Shown: piece by piece, positions 43,481 to 55,650 of the stretch
Position numbering within the stretch: position 1 is the stretch's first letter
How the letters are laid out: the number at the start of each line of letters is the position of its first letter
Origin: Dichetophora obliterata
Taxonomy: Eukaryota > Arthropoda > Insecta > Diptera > Sciomyzidae
Direction of reading: 5' to 3'
DNA length: 64,000 nucleotides
Assembly: GCA_963920525.1 (NCBI GenBank)
Contig: OY986439.1
Span: 36,559,819-36,623,818 of the forward strand
Program-made: the position numbers and the translations under genes
The notes under the pieces: model-generated
Databases searched by the model: none
What the model was told of the DNA's origin: nothing
Seen by the model: the letters and a program-made list of their open reading frames with translations, nothing else

Positions 43481-44074
43481 TGCTGCGTCATCTGGCGGAT
43501 ACCCAATTTAGAGTAGCCAAAACTGGTCAGCTACCGATTTCGGTGGCATGTTGTTGTTAGTGTTTTTATTTATGTTGTTTACATGCAAATCGCAAGACTC
43601 ACGTGCGATACAAAGTAAAGTTGTGTCCAACGCATGCATGCCGACGTCCTCGAACTTGAATTGCGCTAAGCACAAACGATCGATCGATGTTCAGCGACGA
43701 TCAGTGTTTAATTATTCTGTTTCCTTTACAGAAAAATGTAAATTTGTTTATTTTCTTTCCTGCATATTTGTTGCAAAATAAAACGTGAGACGCGCACTGA
43801 ACTAAAATATAAAAACATATATAAGTTAAAGCAAAAAATAAAAACAAAAACAAAACAAAACAAAAGTAATAAAACCAAATAAAAGTGCTTTAATTAATTG
43901 GGAGAAATATTAAAAATAACAATAACGATCAAATTAAAATATTCAAAACGTCACTAACGTGAGCGCGTAACGTATCGGCAATTGTTGTTAATAACTTTTA
44001 TGCTTAGTGTTTACATTGTTGTTGCTTTTGCTGTTGGCTGTTTTAACTTTAGTACGATGTGCTTTATTTATATG
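43481..44074. other. less AT-rich stretch upstream of a possible promoter
   Basis: Contains ACGATCGATCGATG, GCATGCATGC and Oct-like ATGCAAAT strings. A short ATG frame (43548-43781) begins with a hydrophobic LLLVFLFMLFTC run but lacks a recognisable mature part. It resembles regulatory DNA next to a gene more than a coding exon. Confidence 0.35.
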
Positions 44075-44120
44075 GCGCGCGCACACACACACGCACTCAC
44101 ACTCAGCTGTGCACACACAA
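44075..44120. repeat. GC/CA-rich microsatellite
   Basis: GCGCGCGCACACACACACGC followed by ACTCACACTCAGCTGTGCAC. It lies just upstream of the possible promoter and includes the E-box CAGCTG. Confidence 0.75.
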
Positions 44121-44189
44121 GTGCAAAAAATCACTCATACGACACGATTTGTTGCCGTTTTTTAAGACACACTGACTGCTAATTCTTGG

Positions 44190-44260
44190 AGTCTTCATTC
44201 AATTCTTAGCGCGTTCGGTTCTCCTTTAAAAAGCTTCTTTGCGAGATCGGCTAACAATCA
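44190..44260 (+). promoter_or_regulatory. possible DPE-type core promoter
   Basis: TTCGGTT at 44215-44220 is an initiator-like match (G in place of the usual A at +1, 44217). AGATCG at 44244 lies exactly where a downstream promoter element belongs (+28). TTCATTC at 44195 is an alternative initiator. The region after it is A-rich like a fly 5' UTR. No TATA box. No coding exon follows within the window, so any gene would have a long first intron. Weak evidence. Confidence 0.25.
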
Positions 44261-45383
44261 ATAAGCATTGAAAAGTTGGGCTAAAGTAAAACTAAGAAAA
44301 CAAAAAACAACAAACCCACAATATTTTCAAATTGAATTTTTGGTACCATTTAAAAAAAGTTTTTTTTTGTGGCTGTGATAAAATCTAGTGAAATTTAAGT
44401 GATAATATTAATTAAAAAAAAATAATACAATTCTACAAATCAGGAATTTTAAACAGCTAATTAAATAGCTAAAAAGTATCAATACATTAACTCAACTAGC
44501 AACACTTTTCCAATTGCCAAGGTCAACATACATGCGTCAATATATAGAGTGGTTAGTACAAACGACAAATATGCTATTTTACTACGAAATAACTAATTAG
44601 GCGGATATTTTTTGTGTAATTTTAGAGAAAGCTCTTAAAAAGTATTGCTTTTTTATAATAACAATTATGCACTATTTTCACATATCGTCAATATTCAAAT
44701 TAAATTCTAAAATTTAGAAATAATTAATTTGAATTCGAGTAAATTGCATTTGAAATGCTCTGTTTTCATTTCAGATAAAAACAATTGAAATTCAGAAATT
44801 AACAACTAATAACTCGAAAAAATCAAATTAAATTCAAAAGACATTAATTAAAATGAAGGAATTGAAAAGACTTCGGAAATCTTAAAATAACTGGAAACAT
44901 ACCTCAATGAAAAAAAGCCTATTTACGTAGAGATATAATGTTCCTGTATCGAGAAACTATATTGCTTGATTCAAGAATGACTTGCATCAAACATTGTTTA
45001 CTATTAATTAGAAAAAGTTCTTACTCTTAGTTTTCATTACTAATATTCAGTATTATTTACAAATCCTCGAATACAAAATAAATTGCTTGATATAAGTAAA
45101 TAACTGGAAAACAAATTGCATTAAATTTACAAAGGCTTAATAATTCAGGGTAATTTTTTCGTTTAATTTGAAGTGTAAATCCTTTTGATAAATTGATACA
45201 ATAATGTTCTTAATGAGTGATAATATATTAAAAATAATCTAGCCTACGAAATATGCGTAAAATCAAATAAATGTATTAATGAAATTAATTATAAAAAAAT
45301 TAAATGATTTCACTTGAATCTAGCAAACTAACTCTTCGCTAGAAAATTATTTTTTATTTCTTAGCAAAATTGTCTTTTTTTTA
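44261..45383. other. AT-rich region, possible untranslated exon or intron
   Basis: No convincing coding frame; A-rich segments resemble fly 5' UTR. No structures beyond poly-A/T were found. Confidence 0.4.
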
Positions 45384-45585
45384 AGAAAATTATTTTCTTG
45401 GACTAATCAAAATATTTTAATTTAAAAAAAATATTTATATTTAATCAAAGAAATACTACATGTTTTTTTTAAACTGTTTTTTTTAGAAAATTATTTTCTT
45501 GGACTAATAAAGATATTTTAATTTTAAAAAAATATTTATATTTAATCAAAGAAATACTACATGTTTTTTCTTAATAACATTCGTT
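45384..45585 (+). repeat. 101-bp tandem duplication
   Basis: AGAAAATTATTTTCTTGGAC starts at 45384 and 45485. The following AATATTTATATTTAATCAAA and GAAATACTACATGTTTTTT agree in both copies with only a few differences, so it is older than the duplication at 11.2 kb. Confidence 0.85.
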
Positions 45586-45684
45586 CTATATTTTTTCAAT
45601 ACTAGAAAAATAATTCTTGAATTGAGAGTTTTAGTTTGTTTCGAACAAAGAATACGTAATTATTTTTCACCATGCTACGTTTAA

Positions 45685-45823
45685 CCCTTTATAAGGCAGA
45701 GGCAATATTTTTACAGCCAACATTTTCGGTCAAATACACTGTTGGAATATACTGCCTGTATTATGTACTTAGAATCTACTACTTATTTTGGTTGGAAAAA
45801 TATTCGTCCTGCCTCATTTAGGG
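45685..45823. mobile_element. 139-bp piggyBac-like MITE
   Basis: Flanked by TTAA on both sides (45681-45684 and 45824-45827). The TIR CCCTTTATAAGGCAGAGGCA pairs with the right end, which reads in reverse CCCTAAATGAGGCAGGACGA. TTAA targets and CCC ends are the piggyBac signature. Noncoding. Confidence 0.88.
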
Positions 45824-46109
45824 TTAATGTTCATGCTTTCTCAACCTTGAGTATTTGCAGCTATAAATTATTGAAAAATCAATATCAAGGCTCCAAAACG
45901 TTTTCTTATTTTTAAAGTTAATAATATAAGGGGTATATTAAATTTGTCGCTCCCTTTTTAACGCCCTAAAGGAGGGGTGGCAGGTATAAAAAGTATGCAC
46001 ATTCTTAATCAGCATCACCTTCTGAGCCAATTTAGTTATTTCGGTCGGTGCGCCTGTTATCACAATAACTGCCGTGATTTTGGAGCTATCGTAACGAAGT
46101 TCAATATAA

Positions 46110-46577
46110 AAGAGCAGTTCACGATCTTGTTGCATCGTTGCAAATGCAAAATAGCTGCTTTTACAAAAACAAAAAGCATTGATTAGTATTTGCAACATTC
46201 ATGCATATGCTAAAACAAAAGCATATGCTAAAACGAATGTCTTTATTTAGAACACTTTATTTTATTTTATATTGAACACAACCACCGATACTTTCTGAGC
46301 AGCGCTTATTGAACACCTGTTTTCATTGTTTCCATTTTAAGTGGCAAAAAGTTTCATTTATAATAACAAAAAAGTGCTAAAGAAATGGAGGGAGTCTTAA
46401 AAAGGAAAATTAAAACTCAAAATACCAACAAAATTTTTGGATTTGTTCAACGTAAAATGTAAGCAAAAATAGCTTTTGCAAAGTATTTGTAACATTATAA
46501 TATTAAAAGTGTGCTCACAATCATCTACCCTTGCAAAAATGCATTTGTAACAATGCAACAAGATCGTTAACTGCCCT
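46110..46577. mobile_element. inverted-end MITE; relative at 59350-59750
   Basis: GAGCAGTTCACGATCTTGTT, GCAT at the left pairs with ATGCAACAAGATCGTTAACT, GCCC at the right; about 35 bp of TIR including TGCAAATGCA. The apparent frames on both strands come from the inverted arms. A related end TTCACGATCTTGTTGCATC is at 59350. Confidence 0.75.
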
Positions 46578-46599
46578 ATTATATTCTTTTAAAAAAAAG

Positions 46600-47110
46600 A
46601 ATGATTTTAAAAAATGGGCCAAATTGAATGAAAAATACGTCTACCTCCTTAAATCTATTCAAATTCCATAAATATCAATCTTATACCTTGAAATTTTACA
46701 CATTAGCTTTTACCTCACATTTTGACTTTGACTATGAAATTTGTTAAAACCGAATGAAAACCACGCCTAGCTCCAATACAAAGTGGCTTTATGAATACGG
46801 CAGAATCTCTTAAAATTCTACAAAAGTTAATAGAATCCCGTTGCAAAATTTTGCAAATAAGTTTTAATCTTTACAAAGCACTATACGTTTGGAATTTAGT
46901 AAAATGAAGTGAAAATTCCGCCAACCTCCCAAACAAAGTGACGTCATCATAATAGCAAAAACCTTATAAACTACACAAAAATTAAAGTATAAACATGATA
47001 TTTTACACACAAGCTTTGATATTCAAAACTTACTCTAAGTTTAAAATTTTTAAAATTTCGATAAAAACCACGCACCATAAAAAGTGACGTCATTGAAATA
47101 ACACATCATT
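46600..47110 (-). repeat. degenerate tandem units with GTGACGTCAT
   Basis: Four diverged units start near 46637, 46764, 46918 and 47069 (spacing 127, 154 and 151 bp), each with a CCACCTCC/CCTAGCTCC-like phrase then AAAGTGACGTCAT or AAAGTGGCTTTAT. The inverted version is at 23990-24090. Noncoding. Confidence 0.6.
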
Positions 47111-48456
47111 CAAATCTACGAATACACTAAGAAACAGCTGTCGACTACTTTAACATTGGCCCAGTCGAAGATAATTCCTTGCTAGTTTTGTCTATTTTTT
47201 TAAGTATATCTGTGATTTCTTTATTGCTCTCATATTTGTGGATCTTAAATCCATCATTAAAATACTCAAAATTACGCATCGATCTCAAATTAAATTAAAC
47301 TTTACATACCATATTTTTTCCAATCGACTACTATTTTAACAATTTACATTCGAAAATTTCATTGTGAACAGTAGCTAAAAACTTATCTGTAAAAAAAGAT
47401 TTGAAAAATTCCTCAAAGAATCCATTTTTGTATATGGCAACTATTGTTGCCGGGCATTCTGCCAACAGTAGAAACCTGGTACGTGTCTTTTATAGAATAC
47501 GTGTCTGTACATCTTTTTTAAACAGATGCAAGTCGCATATCCCAGTAGTCACGCAAAAATATTTTAAAGTTGTTGTTCTAAGCTGAAGCATGACTTTATA
47601 AATTTAATACTTCTAAGAAGTAATAATAAACATGTGGTGTACTATACTATTTAAACAGCTTTTAATAGTTAAGGTGATAATATTATGCTTTCGAGACTGT
47701 TTTAAAATGTGTCCCAGTAGTCACTGTGACTACCGGGACACATTCGTTGATAAGCCTGATTTTATTTAAATGTCTTTGTTTATAGCTTAATTTACTTGTC
47801 TGACCCAAAATGAAATAGTTAAAGCTTCTTTATGTTTACGCATTTATAGGGGGCATCCCCTGAGCGCTCGTTCAATATAAAAAAAATCGCAACATCTTAT
47901 AGATTCGAAAATGTTATATTGATACAAGAAGGAAAGTTAAACTTCGCTTGTGTGTTTTCAAGAGACAATGAACAGGAATTAAATGTTAACCTAAAGACTT
48001 GGTTGGGCCAAGAATTAACGCAAAAGTCAATTCAGGTACCGCAAGTTGCTCTCAAGGCATCTACTGTAAAGAAGATCTTAAATTAAATGAAGGGAAGACG
48101 AAGAAATAAATTGTTTTTAAAACCGACTTTGGGCAATGAACCAAAGTGTTTTGCCACAAAGGAAACGAATGTGTCTTATACACTATTATAAAACTATTAA
48201 GTTGTAAAATTTCACCACGTTGGAGATAACGTCAACATTATCTTGAAATAATAGAGCTAGACGTAATTTTATTTCGTAGCTTCTGATATCTTTTTTATGT
48301 TTTGCAGAAAAATGTATAAAATACTACATAAATTCAGTTTAACACGTTCGATATATCTGTACTTGTCCCACTAGTCACAAAGACATGTCCCAGTAGTCAC
48401 AGTTTGTAGTATTTCTACTTTTTCTGCAAAGGTAAGCGCACTAATTCTTAATAAAA

Positions 48457-48630
48457 ATGGAAACGCTTAGTGAATCGACGCTCAGACATATATCATATTT
48501 AAGAATCAATAGTCAGAATATGGCTGCTGTTCCACCTCATACCTTGAGAATTTTTTTGAACTTTGTTACTGCAGTAGATCCACGGCTTTTCAATAGCCTT
48601 CCGTTTGAAATAAGATCTACTCGGGTTTAA
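48457..48630 (+). pseudogene. short frame resembling the C-terminal end of a LINE polyprotein
   Basis: ATG 48457 opens METLSESTLRHISYLRINSQ and ends PRLFNSLPFEIRSTRV before TAA, with SVFLKSIKLWLLEC continuing in frame. The LFNSLP..IR..SVFLKSIK pattern matches the tail that ends many non-LTR polyproteins (WNSLP..IR..F+). It is followed by an AT-rich 3' region and a (TAAA)n tract. Weak but consistent with a LINE 3' end. Confidence 0.35.
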
Positions 48631-49107
48631 TCTGTTTTCCTAAAAAGTATAAAACTTTGGCTTTTAGAATGTAATTATTCAGATATTGATGCATTACTAT
48701 TGTTTACACTCTGATTAAAGTCTCTTTGAGTTCATTTCGTATTTTGTTAGTTTGTTTGTTGTTCGGTTTGTTTCTTCTATCATTTATAATAATAAATAAT
48801 AAAATAATCTTTTTAATTATAATTTTTAATAATAATAAATACAAATTGTTTTAATATGCAATCTTAATTAATTTTGCTTATGTCCCTTACCTTTTTTCAT
48901 CATTTCATTATCTTATTAATTCTAATTATATAATTTAAGCATTGTCATTGTGAATTTAATCTTGTGATATTTTTTAAATTCTTATTAATTATTTTGATTA
49001 TTTATTATTATATTTTAATATACAACTGTATTAGCCTCTAGTTCCAAGTGAACTATAGAATAAGTTGATATTGGTTCTTTCTGTAATTTTTTATTTTTTT
49101 GATTCTG

Positions 49108-49130
49108 TAATAAATAAATAAATAAATAAA
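49108..49130 (+). repeat. (TAAA)n tract, possible retroposon tail
   Basis: Five TAAA units following GATTCTGTAA. Its position about 500 bp after the LINE-like frame suits a 3' tail; it could also be an ordinary microsatellite. Confidence 0.55.
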
Positions 49131-49439
49131 ATGTATCAATATGTTGTGCAAATCATAAGAAACTGACTTGAATATTTAAAAGGTTTTTCTAAATTTTTTC
49201 TTTGAGTGTCCAAAGGTAGATGAGTGCGATTTTTCAGTGTCCCAGTAGTCACATTCATTCAAATAATAGTTTAAAACACAAAACATAGAAACTGTTTGGC
49301 TTTTTTTTATTAGCTACATAAAAGTTATTTATCTCTGTTTTAAAACATATTTTACTGCTGTATAAGTTACGAAGACATCGTTATAGCTCATATTTGGTCA
49401 AATTCTGGAGTCAATTGTCGCAGTAGTCATAGGTAATGG

Positions 49440-50867
49440 AATGCCTTTTATTTAAAATCAATGTATTTATTTGATCTTTTAGTTTATTCTTATCAAATTA
49501 TTTTTTTAAACACGTTTTAACCAGTGTTTTACAATAATTCTACTAAAAATGTTGCTTTACTACTTTAATGCATGCAGTAAAGATTAGGTACTTTATTATG
49601 TTTTTGTTTTTAAATTTTATGAAAATTGTTCGTTTTTTTATTTTGAGATATATAATTTTTTTATTCAGTTACCTATTAATTTTGCAATCTACACAAAAAT
49701 TGTTATAAATTTTTCATTTACAAATACATAATGTTATTTTATGAATAAATTTATAATACTAATATCAGGGTAATTTTCATAATATTTAGTCTGAAGTTTC
49801 TATAAAAAACGTGCCTTACATTTTATAAATAAAAGTATGTTATTTAACATAAGGGAATTTTTCGATCTTTTAGTTTTTTCCAAGTCAAGTTATTTTCGTA
49901 TCATGTTTTTACCAGTGTTTTATAATCCTAATTTTGAATACTTATTAGCAAAAACTGAAATAAATATTTTTTGTATAAAGTGTGGCATTTTTCATTACTC
50001 TCTATATTATATTAAAAAAAAATGTTTAAACAAATTTAGTTTCCAAAATAATTGCTTGTTGTTTTGATATTCTTTGGAAATTTTTTTCTTACTCAATACT
50101 ACTATACACAATATATTTCAACACAAGATTCAACAATTTTGGCATATTTCTTAAAAAATCCTTTTTAACTTTACTTCCTACATTTTATCATGTCCAAAAT
50201 AAACTCAGACTTGATAATCTATGGCGATAATCTCTAACGCAATTACTATTTACAATGGTTGCAGCCCGAAAATATTTTTCACCAGTGTTGCAGTTTTGGG
50301 AAAAAGATTTCCATAAAGTAGAAGTTTTTATTTATTTTTAAAAAGTTAATCGTTTAATGGAACTACTATATGTTAAATATGTATGCTTATTCTCATTATT
50401 TACGTAAGATTTTCGTCCCAAATATACTAAATAACTCAAACTGTCGCCTCTTTGTAGAATTTTACACTGTTTTTATGGGAAGTTAATTAGTATACATAAC
50501 ATAACATAACATCATTATCGATGATTTTTGTTTAGAAACAAAAAAAAAATTGCAATTAAGTAGAAAATTGTACCTGAATCATCACTGCTACTATTTGAAG
50601 TGAATAACATTAGAGATTGACCGGGAAGTACCAAAATAAGTGAAGCCTACGTGAATGTAATGCTAAAATAGCTTGCTTCTTTATAATTGCCTAAAAGTAC
50701 CTAAAAGTTAATTTAAATGAGTGACATTATAAGTGTTCAGATAATTGATCTAGTTCTTTATACACAAAATAATAACATTTTTTTTTACTAATTACATGAA
50801 AAATAAAGACGTCATTTATTACAATCAAAAAGCAGATAATCTCATTGAAGTATTTTTATTTACAACT
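49440..50867. other. very AT-rich region without supported genes
   Basis: Only AT-biased frames. A short (ATAAC)n run lies near 50494-50510. Confidence 0.5.
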
Positions 50868-51027
50868 AGCTGAAACCCGGCGCGTTGCTGCCTCGTCCCG
50901 TTTCCAAAAACCCATCAAATGTTAACATTGAACATAGCATGTTTAAATTGTGGTTAAATACTAAATCAGTGCTACCTAAATTCCAAAGCTATTCGATAAA
51001 TCATAAAGTAACTTAATCATAAAAGCC
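50868..51027 (+). repeat. 5' end of an interspersed noncoding repeat
   Basis: Starts CTAGCTGAAACCCGGCGCGT, TGCTGCCTCGTCCCG. It resembles the start at 17311. Following sequence leads into the tandem units. Confidence 0.5.
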
Positions 51028-52120
51028 ATTACTTTTGATTGGAAAGAGATATTGGGGTAATTTTTTCACATAAATTACTTTTAAGACTTGAATTTTTTGT
51101 AAAAAATATAAAAACAACATTTTGGAAAAAATAAATTTCGCCAAAAAAATCAAAGGGTGTACCTTGTTGTTTTGATGACAAAAACATTAAAATAATTTTT
51201 GCGCTTATCTGGAAGAGTTTTTGCAAATAAATGCTATGTCATATGAAAGTTAGTCAGATGTGCAATTTTTAATTGATTTCATTTTTACAACAAAAACAAT
51301 TTTTGAGTCATTTTTTGAGTAAAAAGTCAATATTTTGGACCTTTTTTGACATAATTATAAAACATAGACTAAAAGGTACAGTTCAACCCATTTTTGTAAA
51401 GTATATTTATTGAACTTTTGAACAAAAAAAATTTGAATCAAATATATTAATGGACAGCAGAGATATTTGCATCCAAAGACCAAACTTTGATTTTCATGGC
51501 GTTTTTTTCTCATTCTTTGGTAACGATGTTTTTTGAAAAAGTCGTTGTACTGAAAATTTCTACAATTTTGAGTGTATGTGAGTGTTTTTGATGCCAAAAT
51601 AACAGAAATTTTTTAAATTAAAAACAAAAAACTTCGATAAAAAATTATTATAATAACAAAATTGCCGTTAGTTGGAAAAGTTCGGAGGGGGCGTGGCAAA
51701 AAATTAGTATGTAACATTTTAAGTTAGAATAAATATAATATGTTCACCTAGTTTGAGCAAAATCCGTTGGGCCGTTTAGATTTGTATAAAGGCCAAACAA
51801 ACAAACAAACAAACAGAAAATGAGTTTTATTACTATAGATAGTCAATTGTATGAAAAAATGGATTTTTAGCCATAACTTTTGATTGGAAAGAGATATTGG
51901 GGTAATTTTTCACATAAATTATTTTTGACTTTTTGTAAAAAATATGAAAACAACATTTTGGAACAAATAAATTTCGCGAAAAAAATCAGAAAGGGTACCC
52001 TTGTTGTTTTGATGACAAAACCAGTAAAATAATTTTTGCGCTTAGCTGGAAGAATTTTTGCAAATAAATGCTATGTCATATGAAAGGAACGCCGATGTGC
52101 AATTTTTAATTGATTTCATT
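51028..52120 (+). repeat. interspersed repeat, tandem pair (second unit partial)
   Basis: 51028-51840 matches 22757-23597 throughout and ends in the (AAAC)n and TTACTATAGAT tail. 51841-52120 starts again from the same beginning (AGTCAATTGTATGAAAAAAT) but breaks off after TTTAATTGATTTCATT. Orientation is the same as at 22 kb. Confidence 0.75.
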
Positions 52121-53810
52121 GTATGATGCCAGGCATAGTACCCTAAAATTTTCGTTTAAATCGGTCGACCCGCTTTTGCAGTTAGTGTTTACATCAAGAG
52201 TGGTTACATAAGACTTGTATTCCTCGGCAGACGTTGTTCGGCCCCAGACCGCCTTAATGCCATATACGAAAATGTCAAGAAATGCCAAAAATATTCACCA
52301 TTTTCAGTATAACTGCCAAAAGTAACCATATGAATTAAATAGCCAAATTTTAGTCAAATACAATCAAAACTGTTTGAAATATAGAATTTTTGTTGTTTTG
52401 TAAGCGGTAAAAAGGGGTGCGGCAAAATTATTTCCCTTAAACCATCTCGTACACGAAACAAATCGACTGCCAAAATTTTAGCTCAATTTAGCTAAAGTCT
52501 GGCGCACTTTGCTTCACTTTACGTTGACCCCCCGAAAAGTCAGTTTAACTAAAGTGGGACAGGCCTATTTTTAGTGCTCTTGCCGAGAGTAACCATATGA
52601 GCTAAATTACAAAATTTTTGTCTAATACGATCCAAACCGTTGAAATAAAACGTTTTCATTGGTTTGTGGGCGGTAAAAGGGGGCGTGGAAACCAATTTTT
52701 AGTACAGTTGCTGACAGTAACCGTGCAAACTAAGCCAACATTTAAGCTCAATCGACCAGTAGTAAATTTTAGTGATTTCTCAAAAATTGGGTGTGGCTAT
52801 ATATCGATTACGCCCCTTTTTAGTACAGTTGCCGAAAGTAACCATACAAACTTAGGTATCACATGTTAGTCTCATACGGCCAAAACTGCTTAAAATATAG
52901 TATTTACACTGATATGTGGGCGCAAAAAGTGGGCGTGGAAACCAATTTTTCGTACAGTTACTGCCAGTAACTACACAAACCAAAGTACCAAATTTAAGTC
53001 TTATACGACCAAAACCGTCTGAAATAAAGCGTTTTCATTTCTTTGTGGGCGGTAAAAGGGGGCGTGGAAATCCATTTTTAGTACAGTTATCGACAGTAAC
53101 CGTACATACTAAATTACAAAATTTTAGCCTTATACGATCCAAACTGACTGAAATATAACATTTTTATTGATTTGGGGGCGGTAAAAGGGGGGTGTGGCAC
53201 ATTTTTTCCCCTCAACCATCTCGTACCTGAAACAAATCGGCTGCCAAAATTTCAGGTCAATCGGTTTAGTAGTTTTGGAGTCTATAGACATCACACAGCC
53301 AGACACACATCGTTTTGCTTTTTATATATATAGACATTGATTTGTGGGCGGTAAAAGTGGGCGTGAAAACATTTATTTATAGTGACCGCCTCTTGGAGCA
53401 CCTATACAGCAAGTTTCACTGAAAAAGTGTATAGAACTCTGGAATTGCCATGATTTCGAAAAAGTGGGCGTATTTATTTTACGACCACGCCCATTTTTTG
53501 TACAGTTACCGACAGTAACCATCTGAACAAAATTACCAAATCTTAGTTTTTTACGATTGAAACCGCCTGATATATATCCTTTTTTTGGTTTGTGATCGAT
53601 GGAGAAAATTTGGCTTGTATGGGAGGTACCACGCCCCCTTCTCCAATCGTTACCAAACCTCACAGGAACACTCTCAAGATGTAGCTTTATTTTCCCTGAA
53701 AATTTCATAAAGATCGGTTCAGCGGTTTTGGAGTCTATACGTGATATAGCCACATACCCACCCACATACCCACATACCCACATACATACATCCATTTTTA
53801 TATATAAGAA
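52121..53810 (+). repeat. noncoding repeat with ~121-129-bp internal units
   Basis: GTACAGTT starts at 52702, 52823, 52952 and 53081 and again at about 53500. Each is followed by GxCGxxAGTAACC, AAATTACCAAATTTTAG, TACGACCAAAACxG and TTTGTGGGCGGTAAAAGGGG, GCGTGG. The end AAAGATCGGTTCAGCGGTTT, TGGAGTC leads into CATACCCA repeats (53751-53790) and TTTTTATATATAAGAAGA. A tail near 53300 (TTTTTATATATATAGACA) shows at least two copies. Confidence 0.7.
53750..53798 (+). repeat. (CATACCCA)n minisatellite
   Basis: CACATACCCACCCACATACC, CACATACCCACATACATACA, forming the 3' tail of the preceding repeat. Confidence 0.8.
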
Positions 53811-55650
53811 GATTCATATCTGGTATTATCTACTTTTTGAAAAATAAGCAAAAAATATCTGTTGACATAATCTTGATTGTAATTTTGTTAAACCAAAATT
53901 CCGACTTTAACTGTTATACATATGTAAGTAAGTCATAAGCTACAACTAGTGATAAGCCGCTGATATTTTTAAAATATAATTAATATAAAAATTTTAGAAT
54001 AGCATTTCTTGAAGTCACATAAATAACAAAACAGTAAGCATCACGAAGTCATAAAAATGCCACTCAGGGGCATCAGGGCCCTTCCACAGAAAAGTCAACT
54101 GTGACAAAAAATTAAAACTTAAATAAAAGCTTGTTGTTTTATAATATTATCTAAGCGAAACATTTTTATTTTATTCATTTAAGCAAGTTACACATAAATT
54201 CATTTATCATAATGATCAAATCGTTTCTACTTTAAGTTTCACAGTTCTTTTTTACAAATGTAGTTATTCTTTTTCATAAATGTTTAGTAAATATTTCGTA
54301 AACTTTTTTGTTTTAGTAAAAATGGAAAGCATTGGGTAAAGATAATAAAAAAATATTTAACGCAAGGAAAGAAAACTATATTCAATTTTTTATTAAATTA
54401 CTAAATTACAAAATTACTTAACTACTTAACTACCCAATTGAACTACAACACTGCCAGACTGTCAGACACGTGACGTGATTTGTCTCCACGTGAAGATATA
54501 TGTTAATAAAATATTTCAAAATAAATTGTAGACTTTATTTAAAATATTCTTACGCCAAAAGCCTGTTTATGTGTAATACAAATTTGACATTCAAATACCT
54601 CTACCCCGGTAGTGGAACTCCCAAAAATTTAACGATAATAATTGTTGTCGTTGTCGATCATTGTGCGTACTACATTCATAAAAAATTACAGTTTTCGCTA
54701 ACTAACGATATCGAAAATCGTCGTTCACGCTTTTGGAAATCCCACTACAGGTTAGTTTCTTTTGCTTAAATTTTTATCGAACACATCGATTTGCCAGTTT
54801 GGTTTTCTCGACCCATCCGACACGTGACAGTAGATTTCGCTCATCTTATTTTTTTATTTTTCGCTCTTGCATTTAATAAAATTTATAGAAATTTTGAAGG
54901 CACAGTCAAGAAACCGAACGTAATCTATTTAGTGAGACAAAAAGACTTCACTTCCAATGAGTAAATTTGGAATTGGCTTTAAAATAACTTCTAAAAAATA
55001 GTTGAAATTGTCTGTACGTGACTGTGAAATGCTCCATCAATTATTTGAAGAAAAATCAAAATGCTAACGAATCTCGAATCAAAATGCTAACGAGTCCCTC
55101 TTATATCAATCACTCCATTGATAATAACAATTGGGCTGTTCACAGTTTCATTACATACATAATTTAAAATATTAAATTAAATATAAATTTAAAGTCCATT
55201 CAAATGAGCAACGTATCATTTGACTTCGCAGAAAAAAAATGTTGAGTACAATTGATTGGCGTATTTTTTTACAAATTTTATGTCGTCATAAAAAATTGAC
55301 ATGTACGAGTATTTATGTTAAAGACAAGCTTTAGGGCAAAATTAATTGAATCGGAATGTCTTTCACCAGCTTATTTTTAGTAGTTTCAGGTGTAAGCTGA
55401 GCAAATATCCACTGGTTAAAGCTATCCAGAGGTGAAAAATTTTACCTTTAGAAAATAATGAGAGCAAACTCCAATCTTGAACGTTCTTGACTACGCAGCA
55501 GTCCGTAGCTTCATTGACGAATTTGTCTAAATGATTTCTTAAAGAAATTCGCTCCATGCAAAATTTTCTATTCTGTATTTCTTCTTGAAATTTCTGCAAC
55601 GATTATGTCTTTTGCTCGTTTATCGAAAACATGTAATAATACACATAAAC
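53811..55650. other. AT-rich region without supported genes
   Basis: One small direct repeat, AATCAAAATGCTAACGA, at about 55056 and 55077. CACGTGACGTGA-like strings near 54468 and 54820 (GACACGTGAC) are notable E-box-type palindromes about 350 bp apart. No gene recognised. Confidence 0.45.

Larger units (their letters stand above)
47538..49432. repeat. dispersed GTCCCAGTAGTCAC motif
   Basis: Exact or near-exact copies near 47540, 47711, 47726 (inverted, GTGACTACCGGGACA), 48365 (GTCCCACTAGTCACA), 48387, 49238 and 49417 (GTCGCAGTAGTCAT). They cover about 1.9 kb with no other shared flanking sequence. Unexplained; perhaps protein-binding sites in one element. Confidence 0.75.

Noticed and set aside
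43548..43781. Small secreted peptide gene
   Set aside because: A hydrophobic start is present, but there is no plausible mature peptide, splice structure or homology that I recognise.
53373..53795. 140-residue minus-strand frame starting MDVCMWVCGYVGGYV
   Set aside because: Its start is a translation of the CATACCCA minisatellite and the rest of a noncoding repeat; no domain is seen.
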